64,000 bases of DNA from Thiobacillus sp. (GTDB lineage: Bacteria; Pseudomonadota; Gammaproteobacteria; Burkholderiales; Thiobacillaceae): positions 90,141 to 154,140 of the forward strand of contig JADFDC010000002.1 of the NCBI GenBank assembly GCA_018263115.1, read 5' to 3'. Both the position numbers and the translations under genes were made by a program. The notes beneath the pieces were generated by a model. That model was not told where the DNA came from and did not search any database. It worked only from the letters and a program-made list of their open reading frames with translations. Below, piece after piece: positions 29,948 through 38,368 of the stretch (positions are counted from its first letter, which is position 1; each line of letters begins with the position of its first letter).

Positions 29948-30566
29948 GGAATACATTCTTTACAACCTGTTTGAATGACTCTAGGTAGTCGAGAAGCTGT
30001 AACACAGTGAGCAGTGAAGCCAGTGCTGTGACTACATAGATGCTCCCCTTAATCAAACGGCCAGCCAAGGACTCTTCTACCTTTTTGCGATTGAAACCCG
30101 CACGGCCAATGAGAACGAATGGAACGCGGGCAACCAAATCGAAAGCCAGACCGAGATAGAAAAACGGATTAATGGCCCGGAGAAGCGCTGGACGCTTATT
30201 GCTTTCGTAAATGCCAATCGAACGGTCAATAAAGTCCAGGAGATTGTTCGCGGTGATTTGAAACCGATGTAAGTTGAAGACATTCTGAACGAGGTCAATG
30301 TTCTGAATGTATCCACCAACAGCGGCAGGTGGAGTGTAGCGAATGGAAGGGTTAACGCCCGAATACAAGATGATGTCGTGGGTTTCATCCATCATTCGAT
30401 TAATTTTTACTCTTGCTTCTTCAGCCTCTGGCTTCTCAATCCGCTCATTCACCATCCACTCGGCACGGCTGCTATTGAAGTACAGAATTACCAATGCCCG
30501 AAACTCGCCAAGCCTTTCAAGGCGCCGGTTGTTCTCCCACGGCAATATTCTTGTGTAGTAGTTCAC
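29943..30566 (-). CDS. Hypothetical membrane-associated protein, probable gene cassette
   Basis: A 207-residue protein from a GTG start with AAGG upstream. The N-terminal half is polar (ENNRRLERLGEFRALVILYFNSSRAEW). Hydrophobic segments near 132-152 (INPFFYLGLAFDLVARVPFVLIG) and 172-190 (GSIYVVTALASLLTVLQLL) suggest a membrane-bound C-terminal half. Base composition is clearly more AT-rich than the surrounding chromosome. The stop lies inside an attC-like site. I recognise no family. Confidence 0.65.
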   Translation of the reverse strand: MNYYTRILPWENNRRLERLGEFRALVILYFNSSRAEWMVNERIEKPEAEEARVKINRMMDETHDIILYSGVNPSIRYTPPAAVGGYIQNIDLVQNVFNLHRFQITANNLLDFIDRSIGIYESNKRPALLRAINPFFYLGLAFDLVARVPFVLIGRAGFNRKKVEESLAGRLIKGSIYVVTALASLLTVLQLLDYLESFKQVVKNVFR

Positions 30567-30963
30567 TTGATCAACCTTGGCCGAGTAGCGCTAACAGTTA
30601 ATATACGGACAAAACTGTCCGGACGTTTTTTAATAAAGAGACAAGCATTTTATGGGTCTATCCTTTTGAATAATATGGACTTATCTAGGTGTCTGTCTCT
30701 TTATTATGTTATGGAAAGAGAGACAGGGGAATATAACTTACGGTCTAGTTGGCCAACCACAAAAATCCCGTGGAGTTTATTCTGGTCAATGTCCTTATGG
30801 TCTGCTCCAGGACGGATTGCAGCCACTGCTGATCAAAACCTTCATCGCCCGCTTTGGCCGATATTCAGTCTCTCACGGCGTTTGCTCACAGTGTCGCTTT
30901 TAGGCAGAAAGTTGTTTTCTTAAATATTGCACTCATGCATTACCAATAACCGGGCGTCCAATA
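30567..30963. other. AT-rich accessory DNA with inverted repeats, no convincing gene
   Basis: Just upstream of the probable cassette ORF is GCGCTAACAGTTAATA, which could be the edge of a second attC-like site. AATAAAGAGACA at 30632-30643 is perfectly complementary to TGTCTCTTTATT at 30694-30705. A 65-codon ORF at 30706-30903 has no ribosome binding site and no recognisable domain. The composition differs from the flanking core genes. Confidence 0.4.
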
Positions 30964-30990
30964 AAAAAGCCGCGCATTGCGCGGCTTTTT
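30964..30990. terminator. Bidirectional terminator
   Basis: AAAAAGCCGCGC and GCGCGGCTTTTT form a 12-bp stem with a 3-base loop and flanking A/T tracts. It ends the DUF302 gene on the minus strand and marks the right border of the accessory patch. Confidence 0.9.
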
Positions 30991-31009
30991 AACATGCATT
31001 CAAACAAAC

Positions 31010-31528
31010 TTATTTCAGCACGACACTCATCAAGGCATCTTCTTCCTTGGCCAGGCTGGTCAGCGCGGTGGCGACTTCGCCCTGGGCCATGCTAGCCATC
31101 AGGCTTGTGTTGAAGCGCATGACGTAAATCTTGCCATCCAGGGCTTCGTACACGCTGTAGCGGCAGGTCAGTGCGGGCGGCTGCTTGGCTTTTTGCTGGG
31201 CCTTGAGCACGGCCTCGGCAAGGCCGGGGTGGCACATGCCCATGATCTTCATGGGTTTGGCGTCTTTGTGGCCGCCTTTTTTCATGGCTTCCTGGGCATC
31301 CAGCACGCCGGTGACTTTCCAGCCGCGGGCTTCGGCATTTTTCTTGAGAGTGTCGACGGTTTCATTGAAGCCGAGTTTGCTTTGTTTTTCCAGCATCATG
31401 GCTTCCATGATCTTGGCCTGGGCCTGCTGCATTTGCTGCATGGAGGCCTCGATTTCCTTTTGCGAGGCGGCCTGGGCCGGGAGGGTGGTGGCAATAAGCG
31501 CAACCGTGGCGAGAAGAAGGGATTTCAT
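31010..31528 (-). CDS. Exported DUF302-domain protein
   Basis: A 172-residue protein with a clear signal peptide (cleavage after AQA near 20). A helical Met/Gln-rich segment (26-50) precedes a DUF302 domain with NETVDTLKKNAEARGWKV near 55, MGMCHPGLAEAVLKA near 98 and PPALTCRYSVYEALDGKIYVMRFN near 119. DUF302 proteins are small periplasmic or secreted proteins of uncertain role. The two conserved Cys residues may pair. A terminator follows directly. Confidence 0.85.
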   Translation of the reverse strand: MKSLLLATVALIATTLPAQAASQKEIEASMQQMQQAQAKIMEAMMLEKQSKLGFNETVDTLKKNAEARGWKVTGVLDAQEAMKKGGHKDAKPMKIMGMCHPGLAEAVLKAQQKAKQPPALTCRYSVYEALDGKIYVMRFNTSLMASMAQGEVATALTSLAKEEDALMSVVLK

Positions 31529-31549
31529 GTTGACCTCTGGGTAAGTAAG

Positions 31550-31753
31550 TTAATGTGCGCCGGAACAGGGGCCGCCTAGCAGACGATACTGCGTTCCGCA
31601 GTAGGGACACAAGGCCTCGCCGGTTTTTTCGATGGGCAGGAACACGCGGGGGTGCGAATTCCATGCCGCGTGCTCGGGCAGCGGGCAATGCAGCGGAAGC
31701 TGGCTGGGCGTGACCTCGATGATGCGTTGCGTGTTGTCGGATTTTTCAGCCAT
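31550..31753 (-). CDS. Zinc-finger (zf-CHCC, NDUFS6-like) protein
   Basis: A 67-residue protein with a C/H-x-C-x2-C pattern: LPLHCPLP, then HPRVFLPI and LCPYCGTQYRL, which is the zf-CHCC layout of bacterial homologues of the complex I subunit NDUFS6. It lies between ilvE and the DUF302 gene. The role in bacteria is not settled. Confidence 0.88.
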   Translation of the reverse strand: MAEKSDNTQRIIEVTPSQLPLHCPLPEHAAWNSHPRVFLPIEKTGEALCPYCGTQYRLLGGPCSGAH

Positions 31754-31788
31754 GGCAAAGTTCCCTTAGGCAAGCAATGACTTATTCT

Positions 31789-31874
31789 GTCATCGCGAGG
31801 AGCGTAGCGACGTGGCGATCCAGAGATCTTCGGTTAACAGACATTCTGGATTGCTTCGCTTCGCTCGCAATGAC
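31789..31874. repeat. Dispersed palindromic repeat (full copy)
   Basis: GTCATCGCGAGGAGCGTAGC on the left is the imperfect complement of the GCTTCGCTCGCAATGAC end on the right, with inner CCAGA/TCTGG pairing. This kind of palindrome is common between genes in environmental proteobacteria. A fragment of the same family occurs near 26010-26140. Confidence 0.75.
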
Positions 31875-31911
31875 GAACATTGATTTGAACATTGAATTGA
31901 TCGGCGAACCC

Positions 31912-32832
31912 TTAAACATAGGTCAGCCAGCCTTCATGTTTGGCCGAACGCCCCTGCACGCAGTCGAAATAAAGCGCCTGCAGCTTTTGCGTGACAGGCC
32001 CGCGCGATCCGCTGCCGATGGCGCGGTTGTCCAGTTCGCGGATGGGCGTGACTTCCGCCGCTGTGCCGGTGAAGAAGGCTTCGTCAGCGGAATAGACTTC
32101 GTCGCGGGTAATGCGCTTTTCGATGACCTGATAGCCGAGTTCGTTGGCCAGTTGCACGATGGTGTCGCGGGTAATGCCTTCCAGCGCGCTGGTCAGGTCC
32201 GGCGTGTAGATCTTGCCGCGTCGCACGATGAAAACGTTTTCGCCCGAACCTTCGGACACGAAGCCGTCCACATCCAGCAGCAGGGCTTCGTCGTAGCCGT
32301 CCTGCTCGGCTTCGCGGTGGGCCAGGATCGAGTTCATGTAATTGCCGTTGGCCTTGGCCTTGCACATGGTGATGTTGACGTGATGCCGCGAGAAGGAAGA
32401 GGTCTTCACGCGGATGCCGTTGTCCAGCGCTTCCTGCCCGAGGTACGCGCCCCATTTCCACGCGGCGACGATGATGTGGGTGGACAGCGTCTTGGCAGAA
32501 ATGCCCATGGCCTCGGCGCCATAGAACGCCATCGGCCGGATGTAGGCGGATTCCAGCTTGTTCTCGCGCACGGCGGCACGCTGGGCTTCGTTGATTTCGT
32601 CCTTGGAGTAGGGCATCTTCATGCCCAGGATGTGCGCCGAGCGGAACAGCCGGTCGGTATGGTCCTGCAGGCGGAAGATGGCTGTGCCCTTGGGTGTCTG
32701 GTAGGCGCGCACGCCTTCGAACACGCCCATGCCGTAATGCAGGGTGTGGGTAAGGACGTGGGTGGTGGCATCGCGCCAGTTGACCAGCTTGCCGTCGTAC
32801 CAGATAAAGCCGTCGCGGTCGGACATCGACAT
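31912..32832 (-). CDS. ilvE: Branched-chain amino acid aminotransferase
   Basis: PLP enzyme (fold type IV) that makes Val, Leu and Ile from their keto acids, the last step of the pathway begun by ilvIHC and leuA. The 306 residues include LHYGMGVFEGVRAY near 32-45 and the PLP-Lys region MCKAKANGNYMNSILAHREA near 157-176. SEGSGENVFIV near 194 and FFTGTAAEVTPI near 256 are also present. AGGAG lies ahead of the ATG and abuts the structured element of 32847-33023. Confidence 0.97.
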   Translation of the reverse strand: MSMSDRDGFIWYDGKLVNWRDATTHVLTHTLHYGMGVFEGVRAYQTPKGTAIFRLQDHTDRLFRSAHILGMKMPYSKDEINEAQRAAVRENKLESAYIRPMAFYGAEAMGISAKTLSTHIIVAAWKWGAYLGQEALDNGIRVKTSSFSRHHVNITMCKAKANGNYMNSILAHREAEQDGYDEALLLDVDGFVSEGSGENVFIVRRGKIYTPDLTSALEGITRDTIVQLANELGYQVIEKRITRDEVYSADEAFFTGTAAEVTPIRELDNRAIGSGSRGPVTQKLQALYFDCVQGRSAKHEGWLTYV

Positions 32833-32846
32833 TTACAGAACTCCTT

Positions 32847-33023
32847 GCAATCGCCAAAACGGCTGCAAAACTCGCATACTTTGTCGCTCGGTGCTCGCAG
32901 GGATTTGCTGGCAGGCAAATCCGGCTTTTTTGGCCTCGCCCTCATGTATTGAAATACACTCCGGTTCCTGTGCGCCGCGCTTCGCGTCTACGGGCTTTTC
33001 GCTGCGTTTTTGCGATATCGCTT
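32847..33023 (-). repeat. Multi-stem interspersed element, copy B (ilvE leader)
   Basis: Contains the core CTCATGTATTGAAATACACT and a second hairpin GGATTTGCTGGCAGGCAAATCC-like (stem GGATTTGC/GCAAATCC). Ends GCAATCGCCAAAACGGCTGC and GCTGCGTTTTTGCGATATCG are complementary when one is inverted, forming the outer stem. On the minus strand the element's edge touches the AGGAG of ilvE. The divergent RNase gene starts 30 bases from its other end. Confidence 0.65.
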
Positions 33024-33052
33024 AAATTATTTGGGTTGGAATCAAAGGTTAA

Positions 33053-33829
33053 ATGAAATTGTATCAAAGGCTTGCGCTGGGCGGCCTGTCTTTATTTGTG
33101 GCGCTGACGATGATTTCGGGCTGCGAGGCCCGCCCGCCGGCCCCGCAAAAGGCAGATTTCGACTACTACGTTCTGGCCCTGTCGCTGGCGCCCGCGTTTT
33201 GCGAGGACTCGATCGGCAACCGCCGCGTGCCGCATCAGTGCCGGGATGTTGATCTGGCGGATTTCCGGCGCCAGCCGCTGACCCTGCATGGCCTGTGGCC
33301 AAACAAGCACAAGGGCCGGCATCCGTTTTACTGCAACGGCGAGCGCGACCGGGGCGGCATGTGCGACCAGACCCGTGTTCAGTTGCCCCAATCGCTGGCC
33401 GGAAAACTCTCGACCGTCATGCCCGGCACGGCAGATTGCCTGGATCGCCACGAGTGGGCCAAGCATGGCTCCTGTTCCGGATTGAGCATGGCGCAATACT
33501 TTGACGAATCGGTCAGGCTGGTGGAACGCGCCAACCGGGCGATGGGCGCTGCGCTGGGCAGCCACGCGGGCAGGGAAGTCGGCCTTGACACGCTGCGCGC
33601 GCAAGTCAAAAGCCGCGATGCGGCGCTGATGGAAAGCGTTGTGTTCGACTGCCGCACGCCGCGCAGCGATTCACCCGCACGGCGCAAGCCCATGCTGCGC
33701 GAAGTGCGTATTTATTTTCATGCGCTGCCGGATGGCAGCGTGGGCGAGCCGATGAATTTCCGCGAAGCCGGGGTGAGGCATTTCAATTCGGGATGTCCGG
33801 CGGGGCGGGCATATGTTGATGCGCCATGA
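33053..33829 (+). CDS. Ribonuclease T2-family lipoprotein
   Basis: A 258-residue exported RNase. The N-terminal signal ends in the lipobox MISGC (Cys 24), so it is probably lipid-anchored. Both T2 active-site segments are present: LTLHGLWPN near residues 76-84 and HEWAKHGSC near 133-141, holding the catalytic His residues and Glu. Several further Cys residues would form disulfides in the periplasm. Its TGA stop is the first triplet of the palindrome at 33827. Confidence 0.92.
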   Translation: MKLYQRLALGGLSLFVALTMISGCEARPPAPQKADFDYYVLALSLAPAFCEDSIGNRRVPHQCRDVDLADFRRQPLTLHGLWPNKHKGRHPFYCNGERDRGGMCDQTRVQLPQSLAGKLSTVMPGTADCLDRHEWAKHGSCSGLSMAQYFDESVRLVERANRAMGAALGSHAGREVGLDTLRAQVKSRDAALMESVVFDCRTPRSDSPARRKPMLREVRIYFHALPDGSVGEPMNFREAGVRHFNSGCPAGRAYVDAP

Positions 33830-33933
33830 ATCCCCCGGCGCTTCGCGCCACCCCCTTTATCAAGGGGGTTAAGTAGCCCCCCTTGATAAAGGGGGGTTGG
33901 GGGGATTCAAGGCGCGAAGCGCCGGGGGATTCA
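33827..33933. repeat. Nested palindrome shared as stop codons by convergent genes
   Basis: The outer arms TGAATCCCCCGGCGCTTCGC and GCGAAGCGCCGGGGGATTCA extend to 23 perfectly paired bases. Between them are two further inverted units, CCCCCTTTATCAAGGGGG and CCCCCCTTGATAAAGGGGGG, that can pair internally or with each other. TGA at the left edge ends the RNase T2 gene and TCA at the right edge is the TGA of the minus-strand gene. It may also work as a bidirectional terminator. Confidence 0.8.
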
Positions 33934-34611
33934 CCCCGGCAGATTCTGCTTCACGAACTCCGGAAAATAATCCGCCCGCACGATGTAGGTGCCGTCGCAG
34001 TTGAATGAGGCGCGCACGATGCCTTCCGACAGCGAGATGGCGGCATTGCGCAGGTAGTACCCATCGATGGCACGCAACTGGTGAAAGCCATCGATGATGT
34101 CCTGGATCAGTTCCTTTTTCATCGGCTGCCAGTTGGCGCGCTGCTCGTCCATCAGCTGCTGCCAGTGTTCCGGCAGGTAGTTCCGCAGCGGGCCGGTCTG
34201 GACCATGGTGCGAACCCAGGCGATGGTATTCATTTTTTCGTCGAAAGGCGCCTGCACAAAATGCCGGCTGATATAGTCATCGCTCAACAGCGCATCCACA
34301 TCGTGGATTTCGTAATTGAAGGGGTTGAATATCGACTCGGTGCGCACCTCGGAACTGTTAAAGCCAATATAAATCGAGTAGCAACCCGTTTCGGCAAGCA
34401 GCCACTCCACGCGTTCCAGCGCGGGGCCGACTTTCTGGTCGATGCGCGAGGCGAACTTGCTGCGGATGGGCGCGGTTTCGCGCAGGGATGGATCGCCCTT
34501 GATGCCGACGAAGGGCTTGCCCGCGGGCAGGCCGAAGGCGCCCACGATGGCCTCATCAAGGACGCAGGAATCGTCTTCGGCAGGTACAAGGATGACAGGT
34601 TCTGTTTTCAT
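33931..34611 (-). CDS. Hypothetical soluble protein
   Basis: A 226-residue protein without signal or membrane segments, acidic to neutral, with LVPAEDDSCVLDEAIVGAFGLPAG at the start and WVRTMVQTGPLRNYLPEHW in the middle. I do not recognise the family. The ATG giving MKTEPVIL is chosen over an upstream TTG that would run into the divergent TPR gene. Stop codon lies in the palindrome. Divergent from and close to the TPR gene, so a shared promoter region of about 50 bases is likely. Confidence 0.75.
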   Translation of the reverse strand: MKTEPVILVPAEDDSCVLDEAIVGAFGLPAGKPFVGIKGDPSLRETAPIRSKFASRIDQKVGPALERVEWLLAETGCYSIYIGFNSSEVRTESIFNPFNYEIHDVDALLSDDYISRHFVQAPFDEKMNTIAWVRTMVQTGPLRNYLPEHWQQLMDEQRANWQPMKKELIQDIIDGFHQLRAIDGYYLRNAAISLSEGIVRASFNCDGTYIVRADYFPEFVKQNLPG

Positions 34612-34663
34612 GGATGACAGGGTAAGCGTTTTTCGAATTGTCTGGAATAGAGATGACTTCAAG

Positions 34664-35551
34664 ATGAAAAGGTTTCTGGCATCGGGATTTATTTTCCTGG
34701 CCTGCGCGGTTCAGGCAGATCAGGCGTGTGATGAAGCGTTGGCAAGATTTGATTACACCTCGGCGACGCATCTGGCCGATGCGCTGCTGAAAAAATCGCC
34801 GAACGATGCGGCGGCCTGGATTTGCCTTGCGCGTGCGCGATACGAGCGCGGCGATTTCAGGACCGCGCTGGATGCCTTGGACGAAGCCGCGAAGCAGCCG
34901 GTTGGCGGCCCGCTGGCGGTGAAGCTGGGCAACTGGTTTGGCGTAACGCTGCGCCGCCTGGGACGCAACGAGGAAGCCTGGCGTTACCAGCAGGCGGCGC
35001 TGTCACTGGCGAAACAGATCAACGATCAGGGCGGGCTCGCCACCGCGTTGCACAACACCGCGGGCATGCGCTATGACCGTGGCGATATCCCCGGTGCATT
35101 GCACGACTACCAGGCCAGCATTCTCATCAACCCTGATTTGTCGGAACGCTCGGCGTCGTACAACAACGTGGGCTTGATTCACCAGTGGCGGGGCGACACC
35201 GCACTGGCGAAGCAGGCCCTGGAAGCGGCGATTGCGCTGAACCGGCAAGGCAATCACTTCCACCACCTGGGCAAGCACCTGATGAATCTGGGTAATCTGG
35301 AAAGGCAACTGGGCCGCTACGATGAAGCCAGGCGTCTGCTGGACGAGGGAAAAATCTGGGTGGAAAAGGCAGGCGACGTGTTCTGGCTGGGTATCGCCGC
35401 GCATTACCAGGCATGGCTGGCAAGAGACCTGCGTCAGCCTGATGTGGCGCGCAAATACTTTGAGGAAGCGAAACGCTATTACGAACAGGCCGGCGCGGCG
35501 GATGATTTGAGAAGACTGCAACAGCAGATGGCGCAGCTTAAGGAATACTGA
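34664..35551 (+). CDS. Exported tetratricopeptide-repeat protein
   Basis: A 295-residue protein with a signal peptide (MKRFLASGFIFLACAVQA). TPR-like helical pairs follow: AAAWICLARARYERGDFRTALDALDEA, TALHNTAGMRYDRGDIPGALHDY, ASYNNVGLIHQWRGDTALAKQAL, KHLMNLGNLERQLGRYDEARRLL and the C-terminal YEEA-like unit. A periplasmic scaffold role is typical of such proteins; no partner is indicated. The open frame extends upstream antisense to the neighbour, but the ATG before the signal peptide is the credible start. Confidence 0.85.
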   Translation: MKRFLASGFIFLACAVQADQACDEALARFDYTSATHLADALLKKSPNDAAAWICLARARYERGDFRTALDALDEAAKQPVGGPLAVKLGNWFGVTLRRLGRNEEAWRYQQAALSLAKQINDQGGLATALHNTAGMRYDRGDIPGALHDYQASILINPDLSERSASYNNVGLIHQWRGDTALAKQALEAAIALNRQGNHFHHLGKHLMNLGNLERQLGRYDEARRLLDEGKIWVEKAGDVFWLGIAAHYQAWLARDLRQPDVARKYFEEAKRYYEQAGAADDLRRLQQQMAQLKEY

Positions 35552-35570
35552 TTGCTTCGCCGCAGTGCTG

Positions 35571-35629
35571 TCGCATGCAAGCGTGCTCCTGCGAAAATCA
35601 GCAGTATGCAGGAGCAGGCTTGCATGCGA
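35571..35629. repeat. REP-like palindrome between TPR gene and glnE
   Basis: TCGCATGCAAGC and GCTTGCATGCGA are perfectly complementary and continue inward as GTGCTCCTGC/GCAGGAGCA, giving a stem of about 21 bp around a 15-base loop. Sits between convergent genes where it could terminate or protect transcripts. Confidence 0.8.
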
Positions 35630-35647
35630 ACTCCATTATGCAGTGTT

Positions 35648-38311
35648 TCATTGATTGAAGCAGGTGCCCCACAATTGGCTGACGGCAGTGCGCTCGGCGC
35701 TGAGTTGGACTGCTTCCAATCGCGCATGTTCGGCACCTGAAAGCTTGACGGCATGTTGCTGTCGCCGCAGCTCGCGGTAGGCGTTGGCGGCATTCTCGGC
35801 GATGTCTTTCGGCAGCAGTCCCGATTCTCCACAACGTTTAAGCAGGCCGATGTTGCCGACGTTGTCGAGCAATTCAGGATGATTCTTTCCATGTAGAAGA
35901 ATCAGGTACTGCACGGCGAATTCGACGTCGACGATGCCGCCGCTGTCGTGCTTGATGTCGAACAGTTCAGTATTGTTTGGATGGCCGTCGCGCATTTTCT
36001 GGCGCATGCTCAGAACTTCTTCCTTCAGCCTGGCCGCATCGCGCGGGAATGTGAGGATGGCGCGGCGGATGGCCTCGAATTTTTCTCCAATGTTGGCATC
36101 GCCGCAGACATGGCGGGCGCGGGTCAAAGCCTGGTGTTCCCAGGTCCAGGCCTTGTTGCGCTGGTAATCCTCGAAGGCTTCGACGCTGCTGACCAGCAGG
36201 CCCGAGGCTCCGTCTGGACGCAGGCGCAGGTCGGTGTCGAACAGCACACCGGCGGAAGTGGCTGTACTGAACCACGTGCTGAGTTTTTGCGCCAGCCGCG
36301 CGTAGATCGCGCCGGCGTCGGGCGTGTCGTCGTCGTACAAAAACACGATGTCCAGATCGGAGGCATAGCCCAGTTCCTTGCCACCCAGTTTGCCGTAGCC
36401 GATGATGGCGAAGCGCGGCCGGTCGAGATGCCGTTTGGGCATGGTGAGCCAGGCGCGGTGGAGCGTTTCGGCAAGCAGCAGATCGGCCAGCGCAGCCAGG
36501 TGATCGGACAGGGTTTCAAGCTTGAGCACGCTGGCCACGTCCTGCGCCAGCAGGTGCAGGGTTTGCGCCTGCTTGAAGCGCCGCAGACGATCCATTTGCG
36601 CTTCCATGTCGCCGGCTTCGGCATCCAGGGCTTCATGCAGCCTGGCGGCAAGCGCGGGCCAGTCGGGGATTTCGAACAATTGCCGGGGGTCGATCAGTTC
36701 GTCGAGCAGTTGCGGTTGCCGCGTGACCAGTTGTGCGGCCCACGGGCTGGCGGAAAACAGCCGGGCGAGTTGTTTCAATGCCGCCGGATATTCCGAGAGC
36801 AGGGCGAGGTAGGTCTGACGGCGGGCAATGGTTTCAATGAAGCCGATGAAGCGGGTCAGCGTGTCATCCGGATGCGCTTGCTGGGCCGAGAGTTCGATGA
36901 TCGGCGGCATCAGGCTGTCGACCCGGATCCGGGACGATTCGGGAAATTTGGTGACGGCAATTTCCCGCAGCTGGCCAAGACGCGCGGCCATGTCCGCGCC
37001 CTGTTTGAAGCCGAACGCTTCCAGTTGTGAGCGTTGCGCCTCGGGGTGTTGCCACACCGGCAGCAGCGGGTGCGAGGACTGATCGGCCTGCGGCGCGGCG
37101 AAGATCTGTTCAAAATGCTGCTCGGTGATTTTGCGATGCTGGTTCAGGCTGGCCAGCAACGCTTCCCAGTTGTCGAAATTCATGGCTTCGGCGATCAGGC
37201 GCTGGCTTTCCGCGTCGCCTGGCAGGGTCTGGGTTTGCGCGTCGTCCAGATACTGCAGGCGATGCTCGAGCGCGCGCAGAAAACGGTAAGCCTCGATCAG
37301 ACGGTCGGCGGTCGCACCGGGAATGAACTGCCGTTCCGCCAGCAACTTGAGCACGTGTTGTGTGGGCCTGATGCGCAGGGCGGGTTCATAACCGCCGCGT
37401 ATCAGCTGAAATACCTGGGCGGCGAATTCGATTTCGCGGATGCCGCCGGGGCCCAGCTTGATGTTGTTCTGTCGATCCTTGCGCACAACCTCGGCGCGGA
37501 TTTGCGCGTGCAGTTCCCTGAGCGACTGGTAGGCGTTGAAATCGAGATATTTTCGAAACACGAATGGACGGACCACGTCGTCAAGTTCCTTGTGGCGCCC
37601 GCCCGTGAGCGCACGGCCCTTGATCCAGGCATAGCGCTCCCAGGGCCGGCCGTGCAGGGTGAGGTAGTCTTCCAGCATGGCGTAGCTCATGGCCAGCGGG
37701 CCGGAGTCGCCCCACGGCCTCAGACGCAAATCGACGCGAAAGACATAGCCGTCGGCAGTCGTGTCGGCAATGGTGTTGCTGATCTTCTTGCCAAGCCGCT
37801 GGAAGAATTCATGATGTGAAAGCGGCGAAGGCCCGCTCGTCTCGCCTTCGTCCGGATAAAGATAAATAAGGTCAATGTCGGAAGAGACATTCAGCTCGCC
37901 GCCGCCCAGCTTGCCCATGCCGATGACGACCAGTTCCATGGAGCTGCCGTCGCTGTTTTTTGGCTGGCCATAGCGTTCCGCAAGCAACCGTGCATGAAAA
38001 TCCAGCGCGGCCTGAATGCAAACTTCAGCCAGATCGGAAAACGCCCCGGTCACTTCTTCGAGTGAGGTCAGCCCCGCCAGGTCGCGCGCGGCGGTGACGA
38101 CCCAGACCCGGTCTTTCAACTTGCGCAGCCGGGATTTAAGCGCTTCTTCGTCCGCGACAGGTTCTGCCAGCCAGGCGGCCATTTCCTCGCGGCCAAACGG
38201 CCGGTCAAGGCGGCTGGACAACTCCCTCAAATCCGGCCGGGCATTGAGCAGGCGGGCGGCGTGGCGTGAAAGGCGGGCCAGACGGTCGAGTGGGGGTTCC
38301 GGGATAGTCAT
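35648..38311 (-). CDS. glnE: Bifunctional glutamine synthetase adenylyltransferase/deadenylase
   Basis: Controls glutamine synthetase by adding or removing AMP under PII control. The 887 residues contain two nucleotidyltransferase domains. The N-terminal deadenylase has VIGMGKLGGGELNVSSDIDLIYLYP near 135-159, and the C-terminal adenylylase has AIIGYGKLGGKELGYASDLDIVFLYDDD near 650-677. The ATG giving MTIPEPPLDRL is preferred; the frame extends nine codons to a TTG. Normal length for betaproteobacteria. Confidence 0.95.
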   Translation of the reverse strand: MTIPEPPLDRLARLSRHAARLLNARPDLRELSSRLDRPFGREEMAAWLAEPVADEEALKSRLRKLKDRVWVVTAARDLAGLTSLEEVTGAFSDLAEVCIQAALDFHARLLAERYGQPKNSDGSSMELVVIGMGKLGGGELNVSSDIDLIYLYPDEGETSGPSPLSHHEFFQRLGKKISNTIADTTADGYVFRVDLRLRPWGDSGPLAMSYAMLEDYLTLHGRPWERYAWIKGRALTGGRHKELDDVVRPFVFRKYLDFNAYQSLRELHAQIRAEVVRKDRQNNIKLGPGGIREIEFAAQVFQLIRGGYEPALRIRPTQHVLKLLAERQFIPGATADRLIEAYRFLRALEHRLQYLDDAQTQTLPGDAESQRLIAEAMNFDNWEALLASLNQHRKITEQHFEQIFAAPQADQSSHPLLPVWQHPEAQRSQLEAFGFKQGADMAARLGQLREIAVTKFPESSRIRVDSLMPPIIELSAQQAHPDDTLTRFIGFIETIARRQTYLALLSEYPAALKQLARLFSASPWAAQLVTRQPQLLDELIDPRQLFEIPDWPALAARLHEALDAEAGDMEAQMDRLRRFKQAQTLHLLAQDVASVLKLETLSDHLAALADLLLAETLHRAWLTMPKRHLDRPRFAIIGYGKLGGKELGYASDLDIVFLYDDDTPDAGAIYARLAQKLSTWFSTATSAGVLFDTDLRLRPDGASGLLVSSVEAFEDYQRNKAWTWEHQALTRARHVCGDANIGEKFEAIRRAILTFPRDAARLKEEVLSMRQKMRDGHPNNTELFDIKHDSGGIVDVEFAVQYLILLHGKNHPELLDNVGNIGLLKRCGESGLLPKDIAENAANAYRELRRQQHAVKLSGAEHARLEAVQLSAERTAVSQLWGTCFNQ

Positions 38312-38368
38312 ACGCTGTTTAGAATGCTTGTTTTCCAACTATAAGCCAACTCATCGAGGAGAGACCAC

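Noticed and set aside
30706..30903. 65-codon ORF ending in a CSQC-like motif
   Set aside because: No ribosome binding site, starts in an inverted repeat, no recognisable domain. Could be a gene fragment but cannot be supported.
28850..30963. tRNA-Arg-integrated genomic island
   Set aside because: An IS remnant and a cassette-like gene follow the tRNA, but no integrase gene and no direct repeat of the tRNA 3' end were seen.
31777..32952. 391-codon plus-strand ORF opposite ilvE
   Set aside because: Shadow of the strongly conserved ilvE. Composition (Gly/Asp/Val/His-rich) and lack of motifs mark it as non-coding; it also starts inside a palindromic repeat.
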